In this document: piece after piece, positions 19,691-27,954 of the stretch
Layout of the letters: each line of letters opens with the position of its first letter
Position numbering within the stretch: the stretch's first letter is position 1
Source: an uncultured Bacteroidales bacterium
GTDB taxonomy: Bacteria; Bacteroidota; Bacteroidia; Bacteroidales; Bacteroidaceae
Direction of reading: 5' to 3'
Assembly (NCBI GenBank): GCA_902802265.1
Contig: CADCLN010000005.1
Span: forward strand, 62,001 to 126,000
DNA: 64,000 nucleotides
Position numbers and translations under genes: made by a program
The notes under the pieces: generated by a model
Told to the model about the DNA's origin: nothing
What the model saw: the letters and a program-made list of their open reading frames with translations, nothing else
The model's database searches: none

Positions 19691-19693
19691 AAC
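19678..19693 (+). repeat. Tandem 8-bp duplication CATAGAAC x2 disrupting GH3
   Basis: CATAGAAC at 19678-19685 is repeated exactly at 19686-19693. The second copy brings in a TAG stop at 19688-19690 and shifts the frame by 8 bp. Exact reversal would restore the gene. Confidence 0.9.
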
Positions 19694-19701
19694 AGGGGCT
19701 G

Positions 19702-21039
19702 GTGAAGCCTGAAGCGTTGGAACGTGCGGTAAAAGACGTGCTGCGCCACAAATATCGTGCTGGACTGTTGGGCAAAGACCCCTATCTCTACAGTCAGGAA
19801 GACGTCGTACTGGACACCCCCGAAGAACGGCAGACGGCCTACGACATCGCCACCCAGTCGGTAGTGCTCTTGCAGAACAACGGCATCCTTCCCTTGCAGG
19901 GCGCAAAAACCATCCTGCTGACAGGACCCAACGCCAACTCCATGTGGGCGATGTGCGGCGACTACTCCTTCCCTGCCATGACTTACTTCTGGAAAAGGAT
20001 TACCACCGACCTGGAACATCCCCACATCGTGAAGCTGCTCGAAGGCATGACGAATCGTAAGCCTGCCGGCACGAACATTCTTTATAGCCGTGGCTGCGAC
20101 TGGACCGAGGAAATCGAGACGAAGTATGCTGTGGAGGGCGATGAACGTGCGTGGGAATATGAAATCTTGCATCGCAAAGTGGATGCTGGCGAAACGGCCG
20201 ACAGGCAGGAAGCCCTGCGTCTGGCAGCCCAGAGCGATGTGATTGTGGCGGCTGTGGGCGAAAATGTGATGCTTTGCGGCGAAAACCGTGACCGTCAGGG
20301 ACTGTCTCTGCCAGGAGAACAGGAGCAGTTTGTCGAAGCCCTGATTCAGACGGGCAAGCCTGTGGTATTGGTAATGTTCGGCGGACGTGCCCAAATCATT
20401 TCGCGCATAGCCGACCGTTTGGCAGCCATCATCCAGGCATGGTACCCAGGCGAAGAAGGTGGCAACGCCGTGGCAGACATCCTCTACGGCCACGTCTCTC
20501 CATCCGCCAAACTCTCCGTCTGCTATCCCAACACCGAGGTGTACGCCCCTATCTGCTATAACTATTCGGCCCATCAAGACCCATGTGTGGCATGGCCCTT
20601 CGGTTACGGCTTGAGCTACACCACGTTTGAATATACCCATCTGCAGGTGGCAAAGGAGGTGGACACATCCGATGAGGCTTTCACCTTCACTTTCGATGTG
20701 AAAAACACGGGTTCGGTAAAAGCCGACGAAATCGCACAGATTTATCTCTCTCCAGCCGACGACAATCCCCATATCCGTCCCATCCAACTGCAAGGCTTTG
20801 CCCGCTTGACACTGGCTCCTGGCGAAACCAGGCAAGTGGCTGTGAAGATGTATGTGGAACAGCTTGGCTACTACAGTCACGACGGACAGCGGCAATGGAA
20901 CATCGCCCCTCACGACTTCCTGCTCAAGGTGGGTGCTTCTTCTCAGGACATCCGTCTGAGTGAAACCATCGCTCTGAAGGGTAAGCCCCTCGTGAAACCT
21001 CTCCGTGATTTCTATTTCTCTGAAAGCGTAGTAAAATGA
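19702..21039 (+). pseudogene. GH3 beta-glucosidase, C-terminal part of the frameshifted gene
   Basis: This frame carries the rest of the GH3 protein: the end of the barrel (ALERAVKDVLRHKYRAGLLG), the alpha/beta sandwich with VVLLQNNGILPLQGAKTILL, the acid/base loop region (AVGENVMLCGENRDRQGLSL), AIIQAWYPGEEGGNAVADIL, and a C-terminal fibronectin III-like domain (PFGYGLSYTTFEYTHLQV, FTFDVKNTGS). It could only be made alone from the GTG at 19702, without a signal sequence. The stop TGA overlaps the next ATG, so the DUF1593 gene depends on ribosomes crossing this region and may be polar-affected by the frameshift. Confidence 0.85.
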
Positions 21040-22445
21040 TGCATCATGCCCTTTTCCTGACAGGTCTTCTGACCCTTCTCTCTCCGTCGGCAGTCATGGC
21101 AGAAGATGCCGAACTGAAACCGCGCCTGGTGGTGTGTACCGACATTGCGCCAGCCGATGTGGAGCCCGACGACATGGAGTCAATGGTTCGTCTGATGGCA
21201 TACGCCGACCTCTTTGAACTGGAGGCACTCATTACCTCCGTGGGCTGGAATTGCGACCCTTACCCTGCAGCGTGGGCCGACTACCTCTTTCGTGTGATTG
21301 AAGCCTATCGGGGAGATGTGCCCAACTTGATGAAGCGCTCCGGTCAGCAGACTTTTCTCCCGATAGAACAGGAGAACGGCCGTCAGCGCCGTGGCTATTG
21401 GCCCAGTGCCGACTATGTGAAGAGCCGCGCCGTGATGGGCAGTGTGCATGGCGGCATCAAAGCCATTGGCAGCGACAACGACTCGCCTGGCAGCAACCTG
21501 ATCATCCGTTTGGCAGACGAGCCCGACCCGCGTCCCATCTATGTGGCAGCATGGGGCGGAGCAAACACGTTGGCACAGGCTATCTGGCGAGTGAAGCAGA
21601 CACGCAGCGCCGAAGAACTGCAACGCTTTGTGCGCAAGTTCCGCATCTACACCATTACCGACCAAGACATGCAGTACAGCATGAGGATGAATCGTGCCTA
21701 CAGTTCTCACCAGTGGTTGCGCAGCGAATTTGCTGACGACCTGCAGTTTATCTGGGACGAAGGCACTTGGCAACGGCAGTGCGACCTGGGCAAGGAACAT
21801 TGGCAGCAACACGCCGAATCCATCCAGGGCAAAGGGGCGTTGGGCAAGGAATACCCCACCTACAAATGGGGCGTAGAGGGCGACACCCCCAGTTTCCTTT
21901 ACCTGATGCCTCACGGACTGAACGACCCCGAAGACCCACGACAGGCAGGCTGGGCTGGCTATCATGAACGTGCCCTCTGCCCCGACTCGGTCACTACGGC
22001 CTGGACCAGTTGGCAAGAACCTGTCCGTACCCTCAGCGTCGGTTACAAGAATCGCTTCTATCCCGACGAACTTCACGACTTCATGGCTCGTATGCAATGG
22101 GCGGCAGAAGGCAAGGGCAACCGCAATCCCCACGTGACAGTCCTTTTGCCAGGTGCGGCTCCGCATGCCGGCAATCTTCACCTTCAGCTGCTTGCGGGCA
22201 CGACCGTCCGTCTGGATGCTTCCGCTTCTTCCGACCCCGATGGCGACGGCTTGACCTTCCGCTGGTGGCAGCAGCCCGAAATCGGTACGGCAAAAGTGTC
22301 CGTCGAAGGGGATGAAACGCCGACGGCTACCCTCCACATCCCAGCCGCAGCCAAAGGGCAGCAGATTCACATCATCTGTGAAGTGCACGACGACAGCCCC
22401 TTTCACTTGGTGGCTTATCGCCGAATCATTCTTGACGTAAAATAG
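21036..22445 (+). CDS. Secreted DUF1593 / Sde182-type nucleoside hydrolase-like protein
   Basis: A 469-residue protein with a signal peptide (MMHHALFLTGLLTLLSPSAV MA). The N-terminal domain resembles nucleoside hydrolases (RLVVCTDIAPADVEPDDMES, with the Asp cluster typical of the metal site; YVAAWGGANTLAQAIW). The C-terminal beta-sandwich (about 370-469: RLDASASSDPDGDGLTFRWW) is of the Ig/PKD kind. Relatives include the cellulose-binding protein Sde182; the true substrate is not known but is probably a plant glycan or glycoconjugate. The start overlaps the GH3 stop (ATGA), so it belongs to that operon. Confidence 0.78.
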   Translation: MMHHALFLTGLLTLLSPSAVMAEDAELKPRLVVCTDIAPADVEPDDMESMVRLMAYADLFELEALITSVGWNCDPYPAAWADYLFRVIEAYRGDVPNLMKRSGQQTFLPIEQENGRQRRGYWPSADYVKSRAVMGSVHGGIKAIGSDNDSPGSNLIIRLADEPDPRPIYVAAWGGANTLAQAIWRVKQTRSAEELQRFVRKFRIYTITDQDMQYSMRMNRAYSSHQWLRSEFADDLQFIWDEGTWQRQCDLGKEHWQQHAESIQGKGALGKEYPTYKWGVEGDTPSFLYLMPHGLNDPEDPRQAGWAGYHERALCPDSVTTAWTSWQEPVRTLSVGYKNRFYPDELHDFMARMQWAAEGKGNRNPHVTVLLPGAAPHAGNLHLQLLAGTTVRLDASASSDPDGDGLTFRWWQQPEIGTAKVSVEGDETPTATLHIPAAAKGQQIHIICEVHDDSPFHLVAYRRIILDVK

Positions 22446-22463
22446 CGGTTTGCGGCACCGTGC

Positions 22464-23234
22464 CTATAGCGGCGCATCGTAGCGATAGGAGGAATCGGCC
22501 TCCATGGGCAGTCGGTGGGGTGTGGCTGTGGCGAGGGCAAGAAAGCTGAAGGTTGTGCCCCCTTCGCCATTTTCTCCAAGGCTCTCCAGAATGCTTTGGG
22601 CGCAGGCTGTAGTCGTAGCCCCTGTGGTCACGACGTCATCTACAATCAAAATGTGTTTGCCGCGCAGCAGTTCGGGGCGAACACAGCGGAAGATGCCTTC
22701 CACGTTTTCTTTACGTTGCGCATGTGAAAGCCGTGTCTGGCTTTCGTTGTTGATGCAACGGACCACTGCGTTTTCACAGATTGGAATGTGCGTGACGTCG
22801 CTGATGCCCTGCGCAATGTAGTGCGCCTGGTTATAGCCTCGCAGGTGTAACCTGGCTGTGTGCAGGGGGATGGGCACCATCAGGTCGATGCCGTGGAAAA
22901 AGTCCGATTCCGCCAGGATTTCTTGCGCCATCAGTCGGGCAATATGTTTGCCCACGTAGGGTTTGCTGTGATATTTGGCGGAAAAAAGAATGTTGCGGTT
23001 TGTTTCCTCGTAAAAGAAGTAGGTGGCGGCTCGCTGGATGGGGATTTTTGCCCAATAGTTGGTTTCCAGGAAACTGTGTGGAGCCTTGTGGTAGCCCGTC
23101 CGAGGCAAGTCCATGAAACATTTCACACAGAGATGCTGCTCCGATTCGGAGAGTGTCTGTCCGCAGAGGACACAGCGGCGGGGTGAAATCAGGTCAATCA
23201 GAGCGCTCAGTTCTCGTTTCAGCCAGTCAATCAT
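22464..23234 (-). CDS. comF: ComF family phosphoribosyltransferase-like protein
   Basis: A 256-residue protein. The N-terminal zinc-ribbon Cys pairs are in RRCVLCGQTLS and HLCVKCFMDLP. The PRPP-binding loop ILIVDDVVTTGATTTAC lies near residue 196, preceded by RGYNQAHYIAQGI and QTRLSHAQRKENV typical of ComF. ComF works with ComFA-type helicases in uptake of transforming DNA in other phyla; in Bacteroidales its role is not established. It overlaps the recX 3' end by 8 bp, so the two are one transcription unit. Confidence 0.88.
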   Translation of the reverse strand: MIDWLKRELSALIDLISPRRCVLCGQTLSESEQHLCVKCFMDLPRTGYHKAPHSFLETNYWAKIPIQRAATYFFYEETNRNILFSAKYHSKPYVGKHIARLMAQEILAESDFFHGIDLMVPIPLHTARLHLRGYNQAHYIAQGISDVTHIPICENAVVRCINNESQTRLSHAQRKENVEGIFRCVRPELLRGKHILIVDDVVTTGATTTACAQSILESLGENGEGGTTFSFLALATATPHRLPMEADSSYRYDAPL

Positions 23235-23715
23235 CTTCCTCCGTGTTGTTTAGTACCCGTCGGATGGTCTCCATGTCGAACCCCCTTGAGAGGGCAAAAC
23301 GGATGAGTTTCCCGTTGATTTCGTAGTCGTTGCGGCCCTTTACGCTTCGCCGCTTCGTGTCAATCAGTTGGCGCAGGGTGTCGGTGACGTCATCCTCCGC
23401 CAGCTCTTCGTCCAGCGCCTCGTTTGCCACCTCGTCGGCAATCTCCCGCTTGTGCAATTCCTGCAGGATGCGCACACGTCCCCAGCGGTTGTAGCGAAAC
23501 TTGTCGCGCACGAAAGCATGGGCGAAGCGCCGCTCGTCGATGTAGCGTTCCCTGACGAGTTCATTCAGGATAGCCTGTTTCATGGACAAATCCTGATCTG
23601 GTTCGGGGTCAATCTGCCAGCGCAACATCTTTTGCCAGATGTCGTGCCGGCAATATTCCGCCTTGGCACAAAGGGTGGTGAGGCGGCAGAGGGCTTGTTC
23701 GCGCGTCATGGTCAT
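23227..23715 (-). CDS. recX: Regulatory protein RecX
   Basis: A 162-residue all-helical protein of three repeated three-helix modules: AEYCRHDIWQKMLRWQI, LNELVRERYIDERRFAHAFV (with the conserved RYIDERRFA) and KGRNDYEINGKLIRFALSRG. RecX binds RecA and limits its filament growth. The start is ATG 23715 or 23709. comF overlaps its end. Next upstream is a -7 element at 23736-23743, then the palindrome array. Confidence 0.85.
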   Translation of the reverse strand: MTMTREQALCRLTTLCAKAEYCRHDIWQKMLRWQIDPEPDQDLSMKQAILNELVRERYIDERRFAHAFVRDKFRYNRWGRVRILQELHKREIADEVANEALDEELAEDDVTDTLRQLIDTKRRSVKGRNDYEINGKLIRFALSRGFDMETIRRVLNNTEEDD

Positions 23716-23735
23716 TCCGAAAATGGTTTGTGATG

Positions 23736-23743
23736 CAAAGGTA
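23736..23743 (-). promoter_or_regulatory. -7 element of recX-comF
   Basis: CAAAGGTA reads TACCTTTG leftward, 21 bp before the recX ATG. Confidence 0.55.
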
Positions 23744-23848
23744 CGGAAAGTTCTGCAAACCGAATGACGGATTGCTGCAAAAAATCGCCCTTTGCAACAA
23801 TATTTACCGCCGAATTACCATTTCAGCGGCTAACCGTTATCAACAATC

Positions 23849-23958
23849 TGGTAAGAAATCATCATTTCTTTGGTAAACTTTTACCACACGGATGGTAATG
23901 TTTTACCAATGTGCTGGTAAACTTTTACCACACGTATGGTAAAACTTTACCAAAGAAG
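23849..23958. repeat. Five-unit 22-bp tandem array of TGGTAA...TTACCA palindromes
   Basis: Units start at 23849, 23871, 23893, 23915 and 23937, each exactly 22 bp and beginning TGGTAA. Units 2-5 contain the near-palindrome TGGTAAAC(T)TTTACCA; unit 1 is degenerate. A partial sixth (TTTTTTGGTAAAAAA) follows. It lies in the 425-bp gap between divergent recX and the small-protein gene. The rest of the gap holds the two promoters and otherwise AT-rich sequence. Confidence 0.9.
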
Positions 23959-24079
23959 TTGCAATTTTTTGGTAAAAAATCGAAAGGTGATTTAGACCAC
24001 AAACATGGGGCAAAAGCCCCTTTTATGGGAAAATCGGTCGCTATTTCTTGCAGAGAGAATATTTCTATAAAAAAATGCG

Positions 24080-24087
24080 TACCTTTG
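24080..24087 (+). promoter_or_regulatory. -7 element of the small-protein gene
   Basis: TACCTTTG followed by CAGCC, 53 bp before the ATG at 24141; no good -33 TTTG is seen. Confidence 0.5.
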
Positions 24088-24140
24088 CAGCCGAAAAAAG
24101 AAAATTAAACTAATTGATAGATAACAAACGTAAAAAAACA

Positions 24141-24549
24141 ATGAAACGTAAAAATTATCAGAAACCGGCGATGCAAATCGTCAAGTTGCAGCAGCAATGC
24201 TGCATCCAGGAACGCCAGCGGCACTGATATAATCACGCCGACCACCGAAGGCGGCTATAAAGTCTATGTAGGCAGCGGTGGTGGAGCCGTTGTAACGGTA
24301 TGGATCAATGGAATTTCGATTGTTGGCGGTGGTCTCTACGTCGTTTACGACAATGATGCCGCCCACTACGACCTTACTGCTACAGGAGACACTTGGAAGA
24401 GTGACTTCGGGGAAACGTACAGATGTTATACCGCTCCCTTGGCAACAGGCGCAACGACCTACACGGTTTGGAATCCATGGAATTTTTCACCGGCCTCTGA
24501 CGTTAGTGTCAGCGAAGGTGAAATACTTATATATGGTTATGGAGATTGA
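24141..24549 (+). pseudogene. Small KxYxxP-type protein gene, frameshifted
   Basis: The ATG frame gives MKRKNYQKPAMQIVKLQQQC then CIQERQRH and a stop at 24225-24227. The start resembles small Bacteroidales proteins with the pattern MKxxYxxPxxxV, including the one at 47171-47365. In the +1 frame, 24205-24549 stays open for 114 codons (SRNASGTDIITPTTEGGYKV, YVVYDNDAAHYDLT, TYTVWNPWNFSPASDV) to a TGA at 24547-24549, just before a terminator. The two parts look like one gene of about 135 codons broken by a small indel near 24204. Its role is unknown. The Cys pair at the break and the aromatic-rich rest suggest a secreted or processed protein (inference). Confidence 0.55.
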
Positions 24550-24585
24550 AGCCAAAAGACCTGGTAACTAAGCCCCCATGTCTTG

Positions 24586-24632
24586 TAGGGAACCGTCAGC
24601 TCGGCGAAGCTAACGGTTCCCTATGCTTTTTT
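24586..24632 (+). terminator. Terminator of the small-protein gene
   Basis: TAGGGAACCGT at 24586-24596 pairs with ACGGTTCCCTA at 24613-24623 around a 16-nt loop, followed by T6 at 24627-24632. Confidence 0.85.
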
Positions 24633-24687
24633 AATGAAACGGCATTAAAAATGCTGCGTCGGCTGTGTGAATGTGCGAGAATTTTGC

Positions 24688-24695
24688 TAATTTTG
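24688..24695 (+). promoter_or_regulatory. -7 element of the GtrA-family gene
   Basis: TAATTTTG followed by CAGC, 25 bp before the ATG. No clear -33 element. Confidence 0.5.
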
Positions 24696-24720
24696 CAGCG
24701 TTTTTCTGACAGACAAAGGA

Positions 24721-25128
24721 ATGGAAGGGATAAAACAACAGATAGACGGGTTTCGCCAGAATGATCGCCTGATGCAGTTTGTGCGTTTCTGCCTCATCGG
24801 TACGCTGGCGGCAGGGGTGCACTATGGCATTTACTTCTTGCTGCAGCGGTGGATAGATGTCAACCTTGCCTACACGGCGGGCTATGTGCTGAGCTTTGTG
24901 GGCAATTTCTTCCTGACCAGCTATTTCACGTTCAAGACTGTGCCCTCGTGGGGACGGTTTGTGGGCTTTGCCGGCAGCCACGGACTGAACTATGGGCTGC
25001 ACATTGTGCTGTTCAACCTGTTCCTTTGGGCGGGAGTGCACAGGCTGGTGGCTCCGCCGCTGGTGATGCTGGTGGCGATGCTGGTGCAATTCTGTGTGTT
25101 GAGGCTTGTATTTACACGGAGAAAGTGA
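24721..25128 (+). CDS. GtrA-like membrane protein
   Basis: A 135-residue protein with four hydrophobic helices, the usual GtrA/DPMS length and layout: LMQFVRFCLIGTLAAGVHYG, then IYFLLQRW, AYTAGYVLSFVGNFFLTSYF with FTFK, the central GRFVGFAGSHGLNYGLHIVL, and a basic tail (VFTRRK). GtrA proteins are thought to flip or help transfer polyprenyl-linked sugars in cell-envelope glycosylation. No glycosyltransferase is adjacent, and it looks monocistronic between two promoters. Confidence 0.88.
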   Translation: MEGIKQQIDGFRQNDRLMQFVRFCLIGTLAAGVHYGIYFLLQRWIDVNLAYTAGYVLSFVGNFFLTSYFTFKTVPSWGRFVGFAGSHGLNYGLHIVLFNLFLWAGVHRLVAPPLVMLVAMLVQFCVLRLVFTRRK

Positions 25129-25245
25129 CGCTTTTTTGCCAACTTTATATTGCAACTGCTTTCATTCGGTGGGCGCAAACAAAAAAAGTTCCGAGTTTTC
25201 ACACAATTTAAACGCACTTTGTATGGGCAGGTAAAAAGAAATGCT

Positions 25246-25253
25246 TACCTTTG
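25246..25253 (+). promoter_or_regulatory. -7 element of pckA
   Basis: TACCTTTG at 25246-25253; a TTTG at 25218-25221 is 24 nt upstream, slightly longer than usual. The leader is about 80 nt and AT-rich. Confidence 0.5.
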
Positions 25254-25339
25254 CGCGATTTAAGGTAGAAAGAGATAGTATGTTTTTTTCTTTTTTCCCA
25301 CGATAATATATTCATTTTTTAAACATAATTATTACTACT

Positions 25340-26950
25340 ATGGCATTAGATTTGACCAAGTATGGAATCACTGGCAGTTCGGTGATTGCACACAACCCCT
25401 CTTACGAGGAACTCTACAAAGCAGAAATCGACCCATCGCTCACTGGCTACGAAGTCGGCAAGGAGACTGAACTGGGTGCTGTAAACGTGATGACAGGTGT
25501 CTTCACAGGTCGTTCTCCTAAGGACAAGTACATCGTTGACGATGCTCAGAGCCACGACAAGGTGTGGTGGACCACTGAGGGCTACAAGAACGACAACCAC
25601 CCCATGACAGAGGCTGTATGGGCTCAGGTGAAGGACATCGCCATCAAGGAGCTTTCAAACAAGCAGCTCTACGTGGTTGACGCATTCTGCGGCGCCAATG
25701 AGGCTACCCGCCTGGCTGTACGTTTCATCGTGGAGGTTGCATGGCAGGCTCACTTCATCAAGAACATGTTCATCCAGCCCACTGAGGCTGAACTGGCAGA
25801 CTTCGAGCCAAACTTCGTTATCTTCAACGCATCGAAGGCTAAGGTGGAGAACTACAAGGAACTCGGCCTGAATTCTGATACTTGTGTTGCCTTCAACACA
25901 ACCAGCCGCGAGCAGGTCATCATCAACACTTGGTATGGTGGCGAAATGAAGAAGGGTATGTTCTCTATGCAGAACTACTACCTGCCTCTCCAGGGCATCG
26001 CCAGTATGCACTGCTCTGCCAACACCGACATGGAAGGCAAGAACACAGCCATCTTCTTCGGTCTGTCGGGTACAGGTAAGACTACACTTTCTACCGACCC
26101 GAAGCGTCTGCTCATCGGCGACGACGAGCACGGATGGGATGACGAGGGTGTGTTCAACCTGGAAGGCGGTTGCTACGCCAAGGTTATCAACCTCTCGAAG
26201 GAGAACGAGCCCGACATCTACGGTGCCATCAAGCGCGACGCACTCCTTGAGAACGTGACTGTGGCTGAAGACGGCAAGATTGACTTCGCCGACAAGAGCG
26301 TGACTGAAAACACTCGCGTTTCTTACCCCATCGACCACATCAACAACATTGTGAAGAAGGTTGCCGGCAAGAGCGCAGGTCCTGCTGCCAAGAACGTTAT
26401 CTTCCTCTCTGCCGACGCATTCGGCGTGCTGCCTCCAGTATCTATCCTCACTCCGGAGCAGACTCAGTACTACTTCCTCTCTGGCTTCACAGCCAAGCTG
26501 GCAGGTACAGAGCGCGGTATCACAGAGCCAACTCCAACCTTCTCTGCTTGCTTCGGTCAGGCATTCCTCGAGCTGCACCCAACTAAGTATGCTGAGGAAC
26601 TCGTGAAGAAGATGCAGAAGAGCGGTGCCAAGGCTTACCTCGTAAACACAGGCTGGAACGGCACAGGCAAGCGTATCTCTATTCCTGATACACGCGGCAT
26701 CATCGACGCTATCCTTAATGGTAGCATTTTGAAGGCTCCAACGAAGAAGATTCCATATTTCGACTTCGAAATTCCAACACAGCTCGACGGTGTAGCTTGG
26801 GGCATTCTCGATCCTCGCGACACTTATCAGGACCGTTCTGTATGGGAAGAGAAGGCTAAGGATTTGGCAGGCCGCTTCATCAAGAACTTCAACAAATATA
26901 CAACTAACGAAGCTGGCAAGGCACTCGTTGCCGCTGGTCCACAGCTCTAA
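25340..26950 (+). CDS. pckA: Phosphoenolpyruvate carboxykinase (ATP)
   Basis: A 536-residue enzyme of full family length. It has the nucleotide loop [17 protein letters not shown] (about 242), the kinase-2 region [20 protein letters not shown], the Arg/PEP site [12 protein letters not shown] (about 56) and [10 protein letters not shown]. In anaerobic Bacteroidales it runs toward oxaloacetate, fixing CO2 and making ATP, which feeds malate, fumarate and then the fumarate reductase at the start of this window. Codon use is strongly biased toward a limited set, as expected for a highly expressed gene. It has its own promoter and terminator. Confidence 0.97.
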   Translation: MALDLTKYGITGSSVIAHNPSYEELYKAEIDPSLTGYEVGKETELGAVNVMTGVFTGRSPKDKYIVDDAQSHDKVWWTTEGYKNDNHPMTEAVWAQVKDIAIKELSNKQLYVVDAFCGANEATRLAVRFIVEVAWQAHFIKNMFIQPTEAELADFEPNFVIFNASKAKVENYKELGLNSDTCVAFNTTSREQVIINTWYGGEMKKGMFSMQNYYLPLQGIASMHCSANTDMEGKNTAIFFGLSGTGKTTLSTDPKRLLIGDDEHGWDDEGVFNLEGGCYAKVINLSKENEPDIYGAIKRDALLENVTVAEDGKIDFADKSVTENTRVSYPIDHINNIVKKVAGKSAGPAAKNVIFLSADAFGVLPPVSILTPEQTQYYFLSGFTAKLAGTERGITEPTPTFSACFGQAFLELHPTKYAEELVKKMQKSGAKAYLVNTGWNGTGKRISIPDTRGIIDAILNGSILKAPTKKIPYFDFEIPTQLDGVAWGILDPRDTYQDRSVWEEKAKDLAGRFIKNFNKYTTNEAGKALVAAGPQL

Positions 26951-26983
26951 ATAATCAGTACACAGAGTACACTAAATAGACGG

Positions 26984-27029
26984 AGGGCGCAGAGCTGACA
27001 ATTAGGAGGTTCTGTGCCCTCTGTGTTTT
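26984..27029 (+). terminator. Hairpin terminator after pckA
   Basis: AGGGCGCAGA (26984-26993) pairs with TCTGTGCCCT (27011-27020) with one G-U pair, followed by CTGTGTTTTAATT. Confidence 0.6.
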
Positions 27030-27033
27030 AATT

Positions 27034-27753
27034 ATGCTTGAATACCTTATTGACCAAATCAACGACCCCAATGTCAACACCATTGGGTCTATCTTCAAGC
27101 TGTTGCTCAGTCTGACGCTGGGCGCCATCGTGGGCTTGGAACGTCGCCACAAGGGACAGATAGCCGGTATGCGCACGTTTGCCCTGATTACCATGGGTGC
27201 TGCGCTTGCCATGATTATCTCTATCTACATTCCGCAAATCTATTTCGGCGAAACAGAGAATGGAGACCCTGAACGCATCGCTGCGCAAGTGATTTCGGGT
27301 ATCGGTTTCCTCGGTGCGGGTGCCATCATTCAGATGAAAGGTTCGGTGCGCGGACTGACCACAGCTGCCGGCATCTGGGTTTCCGCCTGTATCGGACTGA
27401 CTGTGGGAGCGGGCCTTTATCTGGTTTCCATCATGGCCTGTGCCACCATCATCTTTGTGCTGCTTACATTTGAGTTGTGCGAGAAGCATCTTTTCCATGG
27501 CGGCGAAATGAAGATTGTGCGACTGAAGGTGAACCACATTGTGACGGATGCGAATCAGTATCGCAGCAGTTTCAAGGATTTTAAGGTCCGCATTTCAGAT
27601 GAATATTTGCGATACGACTATCACCTGGGCACTACGGTCATTAATTTCATGGTGCGCAGCAATAGCCAGACGGATTTCATCGGGCTGTTCAATGATTTAC
27701 ATTCTAAGGGGGATGTCCTTTCTTTGACGCTGACTAACGAAGTGAACAATTGA
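27034..27753 (+). CDS. MgtC/SapB family membrane protein
   Basis: A 239-residue protein. The N-terminal 150 residues have about five membrane helices with the MgtC signatures LGAIVGLERRHKGQIAGMRT, GIGFLGAGAIIQMKGSVRGL and TTAAGIWVSACIGLTVGAGL. A soluble C-terminal domain (about 160-239) resembles an ACT-like fold (FKVRISDEYLRYDYHLGTTV). MgtC proteins modulate magnesium homeostasis or F-type ATP synthase in pathogens; in commensals the role is unclear. It starts 4 bp after the pckA terminator, so transcription either reads through or starts within the hairpin region. Confidence 0.85.
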   Translation: MLEYLIDQINDPNVNTIGSIFKLLLSLTLGAIVGLERRHKGQIAGMRTFALITMGAALAMIISIYIPQIYFGETENGDPERIAAQVISGIGFLGAGAIIQMKGSVRGLTTAAGIWVSACIGLTVGAGLYLVSIMACATIIFVLLTFELCEKHLFHGGEMKIVRLKVNHIVTDANQYRSSFKDFKVRISDEYLRYDYHLGTTVINFMVRSNSQTDFIGLFNDLHSKGDVLSLTLTNEVNN

Positions 27754-27754
27754 T

Positions 27755-27940
27755 TGAACGAACTTTTTTTAACTACGAATTGAACGAATTATAACCACAG
27801 ATTTCGCAGATTTTCTTTAGACTGCGAATTGGACGAACTTTTTTTAACTACGAATTGAACGAATTAAACGAATTATTTCTACGTGAATCCGTTTAATCCG
27901 TTCAATTTATTCAATCGATCTGCAGGAACTGGTTGTTTAT
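27755..27940. repeat. ACGAATT / CACAGATTTCGCAGATT repeat block with a perfect 34-bp direct repeat
   Basis: A 34-bp sequence at 27758-27791 (ACGAACTTTTTTTAACTACG and onward) is repeated exactly at 27833-27866. Between them lies ACCACAGATTTCGCAGATTT, a unit also seen near 44755 and inside the DUF3108 gene at 45402. The 3' part (GAATCCGTTTAATCCGTTC) is a further microsatellite type, also seen at 47026-47050. Confidence 0.85.
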
Positions 27941-27954
27941 GAAATCCGTTGTTC

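Noticed and set aside
23849-23958. CRISPR array
   Set aside because: The 22-bp units are directly adjacent, with no unique spacers and no cas genes nearby.
23911-24108. 65-codon plus-strand frame after the palindrome array
   Set aside because: It runs through the array and the TACCTTTG promoter of the next gene, so it is unlikely to be translated.
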